Positions 25,297-34,456 are shown, counted from the first letter of the stretch. The stretch is DNA of 64,000 bases from Paenibacillus_AB hodogayensis (GCF_039536325.1 NZ_BAAAYO010000012.1:124001-188000), one strand, 5' to 3'. Made by a program: numbers and translations. The notes: generated by a model from the sequence alone, not told the origin.

Positions 25297-26103
25297 ATGC
25301 AACGCATTATTCCTTTTGAGGGCACGCATAATTTTCGGGACATGGGCGGCTATCCAACGATAGACGGACGCAAGGTGAAATACGGTTTGTTTTATCGTTC
25401 CGACGAATTGTCCAGATTGTCGGAAAAAGACTTGGAGTCTCTGCAATCCTTGAATATTCGAACAATCTTCGATTATCGTGACGATGATGAAGCGCAAAAA
25501 AAGCCGGACCCGGTTATTCCGGACGTTATGAATATCCGAATTCCGGCAATCGAAGCGGAGCTGCGTCCCCGAATGAATATGCCGTCCGATTCGGAAAGCG
25601 CAGGGAAAGAAGGATACTTCTTCATCAATTTGATCAAGAACGGTTTTTTCAAGTCGTTTCGGGGCGACGAGACGATGACGACCTTGTACACGAAGCTTCC
25701 GATTAAAAATCCGTCGTACAAACGGTTGATGGAAACGATTCAGAATCCGGATAACCTCGGGCTCCTGCATCATTGTACGGCGGGCAAAGATCGGACGGGC
25801 ATCGGAGCCGCACTGATCTTGCTGGCGCTTGGAGTTCCGGAAAACACGGTCATGGAAGATTATTTATTGACCAACGAAACGATGAAAGCATTCAACCGAA
25901 ACCTTCTCGAGCGTCTTGCCGCTCATGCGGACGAAGCTGAGCTGCAAAATATCGGACATATGCTCGAGATCAAAGAGGCATACATGGACGCGGCTCTCGG
26001 ATCGATTAAGCAGACGTACGGCGACTATGAGACCTATTTCTCCGAGGAATTCGGCCTGACGAAATCGAGACGAGAAGCTCTGCAAAATAGGTGTTTGGTC
26101 TAA
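25297..26103 (+). CDS. Tyrosine-phosphatase-like protein (Y_phosphatase3 type)
   Basis: About 268 residues. The P-loop HCTAGKDRTG at about 159-168 carries the catalytic Cys and Arg of dual-specificity/PTP-type phosphatases, and the N-terminus (GTHNFRDMGGY, YGLFYRSDELSRL, NIRTIFDYR) has the motifs of the Y_phosphatase3 group. In that group substrates may be phospho-proteins, phosphoinositides or other phosphate esters. The ATG at 25297 has AGAGGTG upstream; the frame starting earlier adds residues without a ribosome site. It lies 50 bases after the importer permease, so it could dephosphorylate an imported phosphorylated ligand, or simply be a signalling enzyme. Confidence 0.85.
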   Translation: MQRIIPFEGTHNFRDMGGYPTIDGRKVKYGLFYRSDELSRLSEKDLESLQSLNIRTIFDYRDDDEAQKKPDPVIPDVMNIRIPAIEAELRPRMNMPSDSESAGKEGYFFINLIKNGFFKSFRGDETMTTLYTKLPIKNPSYKRLMETIQNPDNLGLLHHCTAGKDRTGIGAALILLALGVPENTVMEDYLLTNETMKAFNRNLLERLAAHADEAELQNIGHMLEIKEAYMDAALGSIKQTYGDYETYFSEEFGLTKSRREALQNRCLV

Positions 26104-26223
26104 AGGGGGAGCCGGTAGTGCCCGGCCTCGTTTCGAAGGTTGGCGTCTTTAAAATCGGCAGTCGCTCGCAATCGTCCCATAGTTGTAAACTGTAAATATT
26201 TTGTATAGAGGGGAAAATAGCAG

Positions 26224-27042
26224 ATGATGAGATTCGTACACCTGACCGACACCCATTTAAATGCCCCAGGGAAGAATGGACAATTTCCCACTTCCAACCA
26301 CTTTGAGAAGGTAGAGCAAACCATTCGTCATGTTCGCGAAACCGGAGTTGACCCCGAGTTTGTTCTTGTTACAGGAGATCTTTCTCATGGAGGGGACGTA
26401 GAGGACTACATCTTCATTCGTTCTCTTTTCGATGAAGCTTCCCGGCAACTCGGAGTACCCGTCTATGTTGTCCTCGGCAATCACGATCATCTGTCCGCAT
26501 TTCGCCAAGGCTATCTTGGTGAGTCGCCCTCAGAAGATCCATTCTATTATGTTCAATACATTCAAGGCTTGCGTCTTATCGGCCTGAATTCCCAAGTATC
26601 TGGTCAGCCCGGCGGTCGGATCGACGATGTACAACTGTCCTGGTTGGAGAATCAGCTTCAGACGCCGGCGCCCAAAGGCACAATCGTCGCCCTTCATCAT
26701 CCGTTGATCAGTCTGGGCGGGTATACAGCCAAAGGATTGCTCGTCGAGAACCGCGAGCAAATCGCCCGCGTTATAGCTGGGACGGATGTAAAGGGTGTTT
26801 TTGCTGGGCACGTTCATTCGAACTTATTCGGAATCAGCCAAGGTATCTTCCACATCGTAGCCGCAGGCACCGCTTTCACCGCGGAGTTGGAGGAAGGCAG
26901 GCAGCATTTTCAGTTTGTCGATATGTGCGGGTACAATATCGTTACGGTAAACGAAGAAGGGATTATGGTTCAGGCAATCGATCTTCCACGTTCGCGCACC
27001 GAATATATGCGAATTCCGAGCAAGGGAGCTTTGTCCAAATAG
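26224..27042 (+). CDS. Calcineurin-like metallophosphoesterase (CpdA/GpdQ type)
   Basis: A 272-residue cytoplasmic phosphoesterase with two-metal centre. Ligands are seen in order: DTH (9-11), GDLSHGG (about 51-57), GNHDH (85-89), HH (about 158) and GHVHSN (about 198-203). That is the full set of the family, so it should be active. Relatives cleave cAMP, glycerophosphodiesters or similar phosphodiesters. AGAGGGG lies 9 bases before the ATG at 26224; the second codon is also ATG. It follows the phosphatase by 120 bases on the same strand and may or may not share its transcript. It ends convergently with the bacilliredoxin gene, sharing the hairpin at 27107-27131. Confidence 0.88.
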   Translation: MMRFVHLTDTHLNAPGKNGQFPTSNHFEKVEQTIRHVRETGVDPEFVLVTGDLSHGGDVEDYIFIRSLFDEASRQLGVPVYVVLGNHDHLSAFRQGYLGESPSEDPFYYVQYIQGLRLIGLNSQVSGQPGGRIDDVQLSWLENQLQTPAPKGTIVALHHPLISLGGYTAKGLLVENREQIARVIAGTDVKGVFAGHVHSNLFGISQGIFHIVAAGTAFTAELEEGRQHFQFVDMCGYNIVTVNEEGIMVQAIDLPRSRTEYMRIPSKGALSK

Positions 27043-27106
27043 CAGATATTGACGGAAGTTCGGCTTGCCTGCCTAGACGTAGGTATTATCTGCTAGCTTC
27101 ATACCA

Positions 27107-27131
27107 AAAAGCCGTCGGAATTCCGACGGCT
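27107..27131 (-). terminator. Terminator of the bacilliredoxin gene
   Basis: The perfect palindrome AGCCGTCGGAATTCCGACGG continues to T at 27131; on the minus strand it is followed by five T. It lies 17 bases after the stop at 27148. Confidence 0.88.
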
Positions 27132-27147
27132 CTCGGTGCTTTATGCC

Positions 27148-27582
27148 TTAACGGCAATAACGGTCGAACGCTTCTTCGAGGTCCGCGGCGATCTGCTCGG
27201 CCGAGCGGTTCTCGATCTGATGGCGCTCGATCATGTGGACGAGTTCTCCGTCCTTCATCAGCGCGATCGAAGGGGAGGACGGCGGGTACGGCGAGAAAAA
27301 CTCGCGCGCCTTGGCTGTCGCTTCCTTATCCTGTCCGGCGAACACCGTGAACAGGTGATCCGGGGTAACGTCGTGCTGCAGAGCTTGGGCAACGCCCGGA
27401 CGGCATTGGCCGGCGGCGCAGCCGCAGACGGAATTGACGACGATGAGCGAAGTTCCTTTCGCTTGATCGAATTGCTCGGAGACTTCTTCCGGAGTCCGCA
27501 GCTCCTGAATGCCGAGACGCGTCAGCTCGTCGCGCATCGGTTGAATCATATCGCGCATATATGCTTCGAATGACATGGCCAT
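27148..27582 (-). CDS. brxB: Bacilliredoxin (BrxA/BrxB family)
   Basis: A 144-residue thiol-disulphide protein that removes bacillithiol from bacillithiolated proteins in Firmicutes. The active site is CGC (Cys53-Gly-Cys55) in SVCGCAAGQC, and the N-terminal MSFEAYMRDMIQPMRDELT is family-typical. The C-terminal ERHQIENRSAEQIAADLEEAF also fits. Length matches YphP/YqiW. AAGGAG lies 10 bases before ATG 27582; an in-frame ATG two codons later is also possible. It has its own terminator. Whether it corresponds to BrxA or BrxB cannot be fixed here; the symbol is by resemblance. Confidence 0.9.
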   Translation of the reverse strand: MAMSFEAYMRDMIQPMRDELTRLGIQELRTPEEVSEQFDQAKGTSLIVVNSVCGCAAGQCRPGVAQALQHDVTPDHLFTVFAGQDKEATAKAREFFSPYPPSSPSIALMKDGELVHMIERHQIENRSAEQIAADLEEAFDRYCR

Positions 27583-27716
27583 GGTGGCTTCACTCCTTCA
27601 AGATTCGAAAGGCTCGAATCGAAAATGTATGGGTTTCCCCTTATTATACATCTCCAACTTGCCGAAGCAAAGACCTTTGCCGAAAAAGCTCCCCCGGGCA
27701 ATACCCGAAAGCTTGC

Positions 27717-28154
27717 TTACGGAGTGTCGGTTTCCCTGTCCAACAGCTCCCCGTCATCATCAGGCTCTCCGTCATCGTCCGGCATCTCGTCATCATCGAC
27801 CTTACCCGTTGCGCTTTCGTAAGCGGCATTTTTGTCCGGGTGCATAAAGCGTTCTCCCGATGCTCCGGGAGCGATACCCTTCTCGAAATAATCGCGGTTT
27901 TCCGCCGTCTGGAAGCCGATGTCCTTGAACGGATGCACCCAGCGGTCCCCTGTCATAACCATCGGATCGGTATCCTTGCTCCATTGGCTGAGCGGCGATT
28001 CCCGGGACTCGTAGATATGATCCCCGATCGTCACCCCGAATTCGTTGACGAACGGGCGGCGAGGCCCTCTGTCTTCGGTAAACTGCGGCAGGAAGTTGAT
28101 CTCGAACGGATCGAGCGGCTCGTCCTGCCCTTTGTTGTGCGGTTGATCGTCCAT
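27717..28154 (-). CDS. Conserved small acidic protein (DUF3905-like)
   Basis: About 145 residues, soluble, with no membrane segment. Segments MVMTGDRWVHPFKDIGFQTAENR and FVNEFGVTIGDHIYESRESPLSQW resemble the DUF3905 family of Bacillus and Paenibacillus, as I recall. The C-terminal 35 residues are very acidic (DDDEMPDDDGEPDDDGELLD). The ATG at 28154 has GGAG about 6 bases upstream; it begins 16 bases after the upstream gene stop at 28171, so the two form an operon. No function is known to me. Confidence 0.7.
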   Translation of the reverse strand: MDDQPHNKGQDEPLDPFEINFLPQFTEDRGPRRPFVNEFGVTIGDHIYESRESPLSQWSKDTDPMVMTGDRWVHPFKDIGFQTAENRDYFEKGIAPGASGERFMHPDKNAAYESATGKVDDDEMPDDDGEPDDDGELLDRETDTP

Positions 28155-28170
28155 AGGCTGCTCCGTGACG

Positions 28171-29040
28171 TTACACCGAAGGCCGATTCGGTCCGGCCAG
28201 CTTCTTGTCGGCGGACACGTCGGCATTGCGGCTTTTTTTGGCGTTTTGGCTGTCCTGGCGGTTTTGCTCCAAAGACTTCTGCGGATCGGTATGCGAGTTC
28301 GACACGGAAACGTTCATCTCCTTTCCGACCTTATTATGCATCGAAGGCGGGGAAATAATGCCTATGCCGGCCAGAACGAGCATCCGCCATTGAAAGGCCG
28401 AAAGCAGCCCGTACGTTCGCTCCGGCGGAACGTCCCAGAATGAAACCAGCAGCAAGCCGCTTCCCATATAAAGGGCGGCGGTGCGGAACATAGTCCCGTC
28501 TCCGGCCGTCCCCCGTTTGAGCCAAAGCAGCAGCGTCACCAGAACGGCCACGATCAGCGCATAAGCGGAAACGGGATGGTAGCGGTACTCTGGATCATTC
28601 AGCATGACGCCCCATGGAACCGTGGTCCGCTCCCCGTATTTCCATGCTATGGCGCAATAAACCGCTGCGGCCGCCGTTGCTCCAAAGGCCGTCAAATCGG
28701 CAAACAGCCGCCAAGGAATCCCCGAACGCTTCACCTTGACGAATAAATAGAAAATAGCCGCCGCAACCGCCAGGCTCGCCTCCCTTCCCCCTCCGTTCAT
28801 CATCAGCAGCGCAAGCGGACGGTCCCAGACGACAGAGGGCGCGAATAGAACATGCCCAAACTTCCAGACGATCAGTACGAGAAAAGCGGCGTTTTGCAGC
28901 AATTCCGCCGACGCCTTGGCGGGAGCCCCCTTCGTCAGGGATAACGCCCGAACCGCGAGCATGGCCGTTACCGAAGCCGCAACAACCGCCAGCAGACCGG
29001 TTTGAATCGTGAAAGGGCCCCAGGAAACAAGCTCCGGCAA
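28171..29040 (-). CDS. Lgt-like integral membrane protein
   Basis: About 289 residues with roughly seven hydrophobic helices (for example LLAVVAASVTAMLAV, SLAVAAAIFYLFV, AYALIVAVLVTLLLWL), followed by a charged, disordered tail of about 60 residues rich in Gln, Asn and Lys. The first part, with ELVSWGPFTIQTG, resembles the prolipoprotein diacylglyceryl transferase fold. The usual Lgt motifs (HGGL and RFGNFIN) are absent, so I do not assign that activity. TTG starts at 29046 and 29040 are possible; GGAG lies 9 bases before 29040. It is co-transcribed with the small acidic protein. Function unknown. Confidence 0.65.
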   Translation of the reverse strand: MPELVSWGPFTIQTGLLAVVAASVTAMLAVRALSLTKGAPAKASAELLQNAAFLVLIVWKFGHVLFAPSVVWDRPLALLMMNGGGREASLAVAAAIFYLFVKVKRSGIPWRLFADLTAFGATAAAAVYCAIAWKYGERTTVPWGVMLNDPEYRYHPVSAYALIVAVLVTLLLWLKRGTAGDGTMFRTAALYMGSGLLLVSFWDVPPERTYGLLSAFQWRMLVLAGIGIISPPSMHNKVGKEMNVSVSNSHTDPQKSLEQNRQDSQNAKKSRNADVSADKKLAGPNRPSV

Positions 29041-29193
29041 TCGCAATCACTCCAATTCTCATGTATAAGTAAAAGAGTTCTATACAACCTAATGAAAAAC
29101 GGCTTTGGCGTAATTCGACATATTTCTGTGTCAATTTCAGCCAATCCGGGGTAATAACAACTGGAGACATTGAACAAATGGAGGGAACGCCTT

Positions 29194-30456
29194 TTGAGAA
29201 AGATACGCTTCGCCGGTTGGTCGCTTGTCGTAATCGGAACGTTGGCTTGGGCGGCGTTCTCGATTGCAGATCCGTCTTCCGCTCCCCCGGAGCAGTCCAC
29301 CCATCTGGACCGGCTGCCTCTTGTTCAGCTTTTCGCAAGGTCGTCTTTCCCGGATTTTTTGGCCAAAGCGGCGGAAACGGGTTTGCGGTCAGATGAGGTT
29401 GATCCGGGAACTCTCTACCCGGATACAGGCAGTCATACGGCGATTGAAGCCGGGAAAGCCCGGGACGCCGAACGGCCGCTTGCTACCTTCTCGCTATTAA
29501 GCGACATCCATGTGCAAAAATCCGACATCGAATCGCAGAAGATGTTCGTGAAAGCGCTTCAAGATCATTATAGCATAAAGCCGGACGCGGATATGCTCAT
29601 TTTAAACGGAGATTTGACGAACGGGCTGCAAGAAGATTTCGACACGCTCCGTACATTGCTCGATCAGAACCGGCACGCCCCCGTGCAAGCGACGATGGGC
29701 AACCATGAGTATTACCGGATGTGGCTGCACGGCGACCATTACGATTACAGGAGTCTGGGTGCGGCATGGAGCTCCATGCAGGCCGTCGACCAGTTCACGC
29801 GCTTCTTCTCGTATGACAAGCCTTACCATGAAACGTCGGTTCGCGGTATCCCCTTCCTGTTTATGAGCGGCGAAGCGTACCGGGACGTCGACGAGACGAT
29901 CGGCGAGGACGCTTATTTATCGGAGGAACAATTGGACTGGCTCGACGAGCGGCTGGCGGCTCACCAGGCGGCAGGCCGTCTTCAGACCGTAGCCGACGGG
30001 GAGTCAAGTGAAACCGGTGCGGAAGCCGGGACAACGAAAACCAGCCCCCTCCTGCCTGCCCTCGTGTTTCTCCATCAGCCGCTCCCGGGTACGCTCCCGG
30101 GCAGCACGATCGAGCGAAGCGTCGTTCAGCACGAGCGGCTTCGCGCTATTTTGGACAAGTATCCGTTTGCCGTTCTGTTCTCCGGTCATACGCACTGGGA
30201 CCTGGCGACGACCGAGCAGGTATGGCAGGGTGCATTCGCCGCCGTCGGCAGCGCCTCCGTGCGTCTCGTGTACGGCACGGACAACCAGCCGCTCGATCCG
30301 GTCAAAAGCGAAAGCCTGGTCGTCGTTGTCTACCCTTCGCGCATCGTCGTCCAGGGACTGGATCATGGCGACGGAAGCCGCATCGGAGAGAAGAAGATAA
30401 TTTCTTTGGACAACCCGAAGAAGCAGTCGCGAGTAGCCGGAGATTCGCCTCGCTAA
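29194..30456 (+). CDS. Membrane-anchored metallophosphoesterase
   Basis: About 420 residues. The N-terminus is basic with one hydrophobic helix (about 6-24), then a linker, so the catalytic part lies outside the membrane. Metal-binding motifs are in order: SDIHVQ, NGDLT, GNHEYY, LHQPLP and SGHTHWD. Calcineurin-like phosphoesterases cleave phosphodiesters or pyrophosphates; this one is likely surface-located. The start is TTG at 29194, with GGAGGG 8 bases upstream; a TTG at 29170 is a less likely alternative. An insert of about 60 residues with a low-complexity GESSETGAEAG segment lies between the third and fourth motifs. A terminator follows at 30558. Confidence 0.85.
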   Translation: MRKIRFAGWSLVVIGTLAWAAFSIADPSSAPPEQSTHLDRLPLVQLFARSSFPDFLAKAAETGLRSDEVDPGTLYPDTGSHTAIEAGKARDAERPLATFSLLSDIHVQKSDIESQKMFVKALQDHYSIKPDADMLILNGDLTNGLQEDFDTLRTLLDQNRHAPVQATMGNHEYYRMWLHGDHYDYRSLGAAWSSMQAVDQFTRFFSYDKPYHETSVRGIPFLFMSGEAYRDVDETIGEDAYLSEEQLDWLDERLAAHQAAGRLQTVADGESSETGAEAGTTKTSPLLPALVFLHQPLPGTLPGSTIERSVVQHERLRAILDKYPFAVLFSGHTHWDLATTEQVWQGAFAAVGSASVRLVYGTDNQPLDPVKSESLVVVVYPSRIVVQGLDHGDGSRIGEKKIISLDNPKKQSRVAGDSPR

Positions 30457-30557
30457 AGATCGGCAGAACAGTCGGCGTAATGTCAGAGTCGGCGTCCGGA
30501 CTCCATTTCTTCCGGCGTCCAGATTTCCCGCCCATAGACGAACGGGCACTCCCCGAG

Positions 30558-30589
30558 CGGGCAGCGCAAAGGCGCGGCCCGTTTTTCTT
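30558..30589 (+). terminator. Terminator of the phosphoesterase gene
   Basis: CGGGC-agcgc...ggcgcg-GCCCG, then TTTTTCTTTTT. Confidence 0.8.
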
Positions 30590-30668
30590 TTTGCCCAAAA
30601 CGCGATACAATGGGTGTCATTAGGAAGCCGGCTGGCGGCAAAAAGCGAAGCGAAGGAGAAAGAACCCT

Positions 30669-31961
30669 ATGGTGGACGTAATTGTAGTGGGCGGCGGCCC
30701 TTCCGGTCTGATGGCCTGTATTGCGGCCTCGGCCGCCGGAGCGAAGGTGCTGCTCGTCGACAAAGGGGACAAGTTGGGGCGCAAGCTCGGCATCTCCGGC
30801 GGAGGAAGATGCAACGTCACGAATGCCAAGGAGCTTGACGATCTGATCCGACACATTCCCGGTAACGGCCGTTTTTTGTACAGCGCCTTGAATGCGTTCG
30901 GCAACCGGGAAATTATTGCGTTTTTCGAAGGAATGGGCATCAAGCTTAAGGAGGAAGATCGCGGGCGGATGTTTCCGGTAACGGACAAGGCGAAGACGGT
31001 CGTCGATGCGCTGGTCGGGAAGGTGCGCGAGCAGGGCGTGGCCATTCGCGTCAACAGCCCTGTCGAGCGGATCGACTATGCGGATGGCCGGACCGCCGGC
31101 ATCCTGCTGCGCTCGGGCGAGCGGCTGCGTAGCCACTGCGTCGTGGTGGCGACGGGAGGCAGATCGGTGCCCCATACCGGCTCGACCGGGGACGGCTACC
31201 CGTGGGCGCAGGAAGCCGGACATACAATCACGGAGCTGTACCCGACGGAGGTGCCGATTACGTCGGCCGACGCCTTTATTCAAAGCCGGGAGCTGCAAGG
31301 GTTAAGCCTGCGCGGCATTCATCTGTCCGTATGGAACGAGAAGGACAAGCTGATCGTGGAGCACGAGGGCGATATGATCTTCACTCATTTCGGCATATCC
31401 GGACCGGCGGCGCTGCGCTGCAGCCAATTTGTCGTCAAGCAATTGAAGAAAACCGGAGACCGCACCGTGCGGCTGACGATCGATCTGCTGCCCGGCCGTT
31501 CCGCAGACGACATCTACGCGGAAACGATGCAGTTGGCCCGCGAGGAATCGAAGAAAGCGATCAAAAACGTACTGAAAAACCTCTTCCCGGAAAAGCTGAT
31601 CCCGCTGCTTCTGGTCAAGGCCGGTCTTCGCGAAGACACGACCTATGACAATATTCCGAAGCAGCCCTGGCTGGAGCTTTGCCGGCTCGCCAAGGCATTC
31701 CCTGTGCGGGCAAACGGGACGCTCTCCATCGAAGAGGCGTTCGTAACCGGAGGAGGCGTTCATCTGAAAGAACTCGATCCTAAAACGATGGAATCCAAGC
31801 TGATGCCCGGCCTGTTCTTTTGCGGAGAGGTGCTGGACGTGCACGGCTACACCGGGGGCTACAATATTACCGCGGCGTTCTCCACCGGGTATACGGCCGG
31901 GAAAAGCGCGGCGGAAGCCGCGCACGCATTCGCTCCGGAGGCGGGTCCGAGCTCGGAGTAA
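30669..31961 (+). CDS. BaiN/HI0933-family flavoprotein
   Basis: A 430-residue FAD-binding protein of the HI0933/YtfP group (aminoacetone oxidase or BaiN-type). The N-terminal GGGPSGLMACIAASAAGAKV is the FAD nucleotide fold, followed by KLGRKLGISGGGRCNVTN, the family hallmark. C-terminal features are AFVTGGGVHLKELDPKTMES and LDVHGYTGGYNITAAFSTG. AAGGAG lies 11 bases before the ATG at 30669. The true substrate is not known in most bacteria. It is followed convergently by the small protein at 31987. Confidence 0.9.
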   Translation: MVDVIVVGGGPSGLMACIAASAAGAKVLLVDKGDKLGRKLGISGGGRCNVTNAKELDDLIRHIPGNGRFLYSALNAFGNREIIAFFEGMGIKLKEEDRGRMFPVTDKAKTVVDALVGKVREQGVAIRVNSPVERIDYADGRTAGILLRSGERLRSHCVVVATGGRSVPHTGSTGDGYPWAQEAGHTITELYPTEVPITSADAFIQSRELQGLSLRGIHLSVWNEKDKLIVEHEGDMIFTHFGISGPAALRCSQFVVKQLKKTGDRTVRLTIDLLPGRSADDIYAETMQLAREESKKAIKNVLKNLFPEKLIPLLLVKAGLREDTTYDNIPKQPWLELCRLAKAFPVRANGTLSIEEAFVTGGGVHLKELDPKTMESKLMPGLFFCGEVLDVHGYTGGYNITAAFSTGYTAGKSAAEAAHAFAPEAGPSSE

Positions 31962-31986
31962 CCGCAGTTCTTGCCGTTTTATCCAA

Positions 31987-32406
31987 CTACACTCGCACTC
32001 CGGCCGAAAAGCGGTCGTAATCGTCCCCTGACGGGTCAAACCGTTCCAGCCCATCCCGCTCGTCTTCCAATGGTGCGGACAGGCCGGCCGACTCTCCGGT
32101 ATAATAGGACTCCGGCCAGTCCTCGTTGACGACGTGTGCCGGAATCGGCACCGCATCCAGCTCGTAGGCAGATGCGTACGAATCGGCGTAAGCGTCGCCC
32201 TGTTCGGTATCCAGCAATAATCCTCCGTACGCCTGGGCAATTTCCAGAGCGGACGTCAAATCGTTGTGTTCAATGAATAGCTGGATGACCGGCGTCCCCC
32301 GGATAGTCTGGACATGGGCGTGATAGCCTAGCTCGCCCAGCGTATCGAGAGCGAGGGAGGCCGTGGCCTGCTCGGAAAACTCGAAATAGATTGGTACCTG
32401 GCTCAT
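31987..32406 (-). CDS. Hypothetical small acidic protein
   Basis: About 139 residues, soluble. The first 60 residues (VPIYFEFSEQATASLALDTL and VIQLFIEHNDLTSALEIAQA) look like an alternating beta-alpha ferredoxin-type fold, with the rest acidic and low complexity (DAYADSYASAYELD, EDERDGLERFDPSGDD). ATG at 32406 has AAAGGGG with 8-9 bases spacing. I do not recognise a family. It is convergent with the flavoprotein gene and upstream of EcsB on the same strand. Confidence 0.65.
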   Translation of the reverse strand: MSQVPIYFEFSEQATASLALDTLGELGYHAHVQTIRGTPVIQLFIEHNDLTSALEIAQAYGGLLLDTEQGDAYADSYASAYELDAVPIPAHVVNEDWPESYYTGESAGLSAPLEDERDGLERFDPSGDDYDRFSAGVRV

Positions 32407-32517
32407 GCGGGAAGTCCCCTTTCTTCGTGGCATCAGCCTCTAGCTTTTTCTTTCCGCCCCTTCCTTATACATCCAGAAGTTTTCGGAACCAGCCTCATGC
32501 CTTAACGGTCTCCCGCA

Positions 32518-33735
32518 TTACCAACTGTTGAACAGCTCTCCGAGCGCATAACCGACAAACCAACCCGCCGGTACAAGCAGCAGGCCAGTCTCCCAGCCGT
32601 AGGCCGACCAGCCGAACGCCAGTCCCGCCATTACGGCGAACGGCACGAATACCAGCGGCGTCGCCCGGGCTATCGCCTTGAGACGGTCCGGATTCTCCCA
32701 GGGGAATAAACCGACGAACGGAGAACCCAGTACTTCCTTGCCGAACAGCTTGGTCCAATAAGCAAGCAGACATGAAACGCCCAGCCAGAATATCCATTTG
32801 ACCGCCACCGGCACCAGCAGCAGTCCGATAACGCATGCCAGCAACAGTTGAATATACAGCTTTATCTGGGTACCGCTGCGGTAAAACGACTTCACGATCG
32901 TCTCGGCCAGTACCCGATCCGGCGTCCGCTTGCGGAACAACCGAGGGGATCCGCGGAAGAGAAGCGGCTTGGACCGTTTGCCGATCTTCGAAGGCAGGGG
33001 GACAAGCTGGCCCATCAATAAAGCGGCATATTTCATTCGCTGGTCGTATTCGTACGCCACATCCCGGTAAAAGCTCCCCTTTGTCTCAAGCCTCCATCTC
33101 GCGAGAAGCGCTGTCGATACCGCAAGCAGCACGGTCAAGCCGATTGTCCACCCCCAGGGCGCATCGGGCAAAGCCGCCGTCAGAAACAGCCAGCCGGTGA
33201 TGGCGAAAGCGACCGTATTGGCGATCCACCCCAAGATCCGCGGCAGCAGCAGCGCCAGCCAGCGCCCGCAGAGCAGCCGATTCGTCCCGGTGACCGCAGC
33301 AAGAATCGCAAGCAGAATCAGGCGGTATACGTCGTACCCATGCGCCAGCATGAGAAACGGGGCGAGCACGCCGACGGTCAGGAACGACAGCACGATACGA
33401 ACGAATAACGAGTAACCGAGCCCAAGCCGCTTCAATCGGCTCATCCAGGCCTCGTTGCGAAGCAGGAACAGTTGATCGGCCTCCTCCACGAACAGCCGGA
33501 CCGAGCCGAATCCCGTCGTCACGTACAGCGCAGACAGCATGACGCCTACCGGCAGCATGCCTGCCCAGCCGGGCGTAGCCTTCCACCACGATACGTACTG
33601 GTAGACGGCGACGAGTAAGGCCGGAATTACAATATATAAGGCAACTGTCCAGTCGACAGCCATTTTCCATACGCGGTATTGAAACCGCCATTCCGATTTC
33701 AGCCTTCTTGCGAACAACCCGCCCGCATTGATCAT
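32518..33735 (-). CDS. ecsB: ABC transporter membrane protein, EcsB type
   Basis: About 405 residues with 8-10 hydrophobic segments, for example TVALYIVIPALLVAVYQYV near residue 30 and LLLACVIGLLLVPVAVKWIF near 290. It follows the ATPase gene by 22 bases on the same strand and its length and the SRLKRLGLGYSLFVRIVLSF segment fit EcsB. In Bacillus the Ecs system affects intramembrane proteolysis, secretion and competence. AAAGGGAAGAGAG precedes the ATG at 33735. An EcsC partner is not next to it. The EcsB call rests on context plus a general resemblance. Confidence 0.8.
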   Translation of the reverse strand: MINAGGLFARRLKSEWRFQYRVWKMAVDWTVALYIVIPALLVAVYQYVSWWKATPGWAGMLPVGVMLSALYVTTGFGSVRLFVEEADQLFLLRNEAWMSRLKRLGLGYSLFVRIVLSFLTVGVLAPFLMLAHGYDVYRLILLAILAAVTGTNRLLCGRWLALLLPRILGWIANTVAFAITGWLFLTAALPDAPWGWTIGLTVLLAVSTALLARWRLETKGSFYRDVAYEYDQRMKYAALLMGQLVPLPSKIGKRSKPLLFRGSPRLFRKRTPDRVLAETIVKSFYRSGTQIKLYIQLLLACVIGLLLVPVAVKWIFWLGVSCLLAYWTKLFGKEVLGSPFVGLFPWENPDRLKAIARATPLVFVPFAVMAGLAFGWSAYGWETGLLLVPAGWFVGYALGELFNSW

Positions 33736-33757
33736 CCCGTCTCTCTTCCCTTTCCGG

Positions 33758-34456
33758 TCAAGTCAGCGCATGAAAGCATTCGAACAGCGTCGCCTCTGGC
33801 ATGCCGCACGCTTGGCGGATATGCTCCAGATCGCCCTGGGCTACCGTCCGGCCGCCGTCCAAGAGTATGAAGGAATCGCAAATTCGCTCGGCGGTGTCCA
33901 AGACGTGTGTAGACATCAGAATGGCCGCCCCCCGTTTCCTTTCGCCGTTAAGCGTATCGAGCAATTCTCTGGTTGCCTTCGGATCGAGTCCGATGAACGG
34001 CTCGTCCACAATATACACGTCCGGCTTGGTAAGGAAGCCGAGAATGAGCATTACCTTCTGCTGCATGCCTTTGGAGAAGGACGTAGTCAGCTGATCCCGG
34101 GCATGAGACAGGCGAAATTGGGCAAGCAGCTCGCCGGCCCGTTCCCGGAACGCTTGCTCGCCGAGACCGTATGCGGCGGCGGCCAGCTCCAGATGCTCCC
34201 ATAGCGTAAGCTCCTCGTATAGAATCGGATGCTCCGGGATATAGGCATACGTCCCTTGCGGGCCGCTAAAGACGATCTCTCCCGACGTTCGTTTCAGCAA
34301 GCCGAGAATCGCCTTGATCGTCGTGCTTTTTCCTGCCCCGTTCGGGCCGATCAGTCCGACCAGTTGACCGGCCTCCAGCGAAAACGCCACGTTGCTCACG
34401 ACGTCCCCACGCTCCTCGTAGCCGGCCTGTTCGATATTCACTTTGAGCAGTTCCAT
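33758..34456 (-). CDS. ecsA: ABC transporter ATPase, EcsA type
   Basis: A 232-residue ATPase. Walker A is GPNGAGKST (about 38-46), the signature is the relaxed SFSKGMQQK, and Walker B is VYIVDEPF followed by IGLDPKA, with STHVLD as the switch. The unusual signature is typical of EcsA-like proteins that act with EcsB. Q-loop PEHPILYEELT is present. The gene is the first of a two-gene unit with ecsB. The 300 bases upstream hold a terminator of the previous unit (34665-34721) and a TATAAT on the minus strand near 34605 as a possible -10. Confidence 0.88.
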   Translation of the reverse strand: MELLKVNIEQAGYEERGDVVSNVAFSLEAGQLVGLIGPNGAGKSTTIKAILGLLKRTSGEIVFSGPQGTYAYIPEHPILYEELTLWEHLELAAAAYGLGEQAFRERAGELLAQFRLSHARDQLTTSFSKGMQQKVMLILGFLTKPDVYIVDEPFIGLDPKATRELLDTLNGERKRGAAILMSTHVLDTAERICDSFILLDGGRTVAQGDLEHIRQACGMPEATLFECFHALT

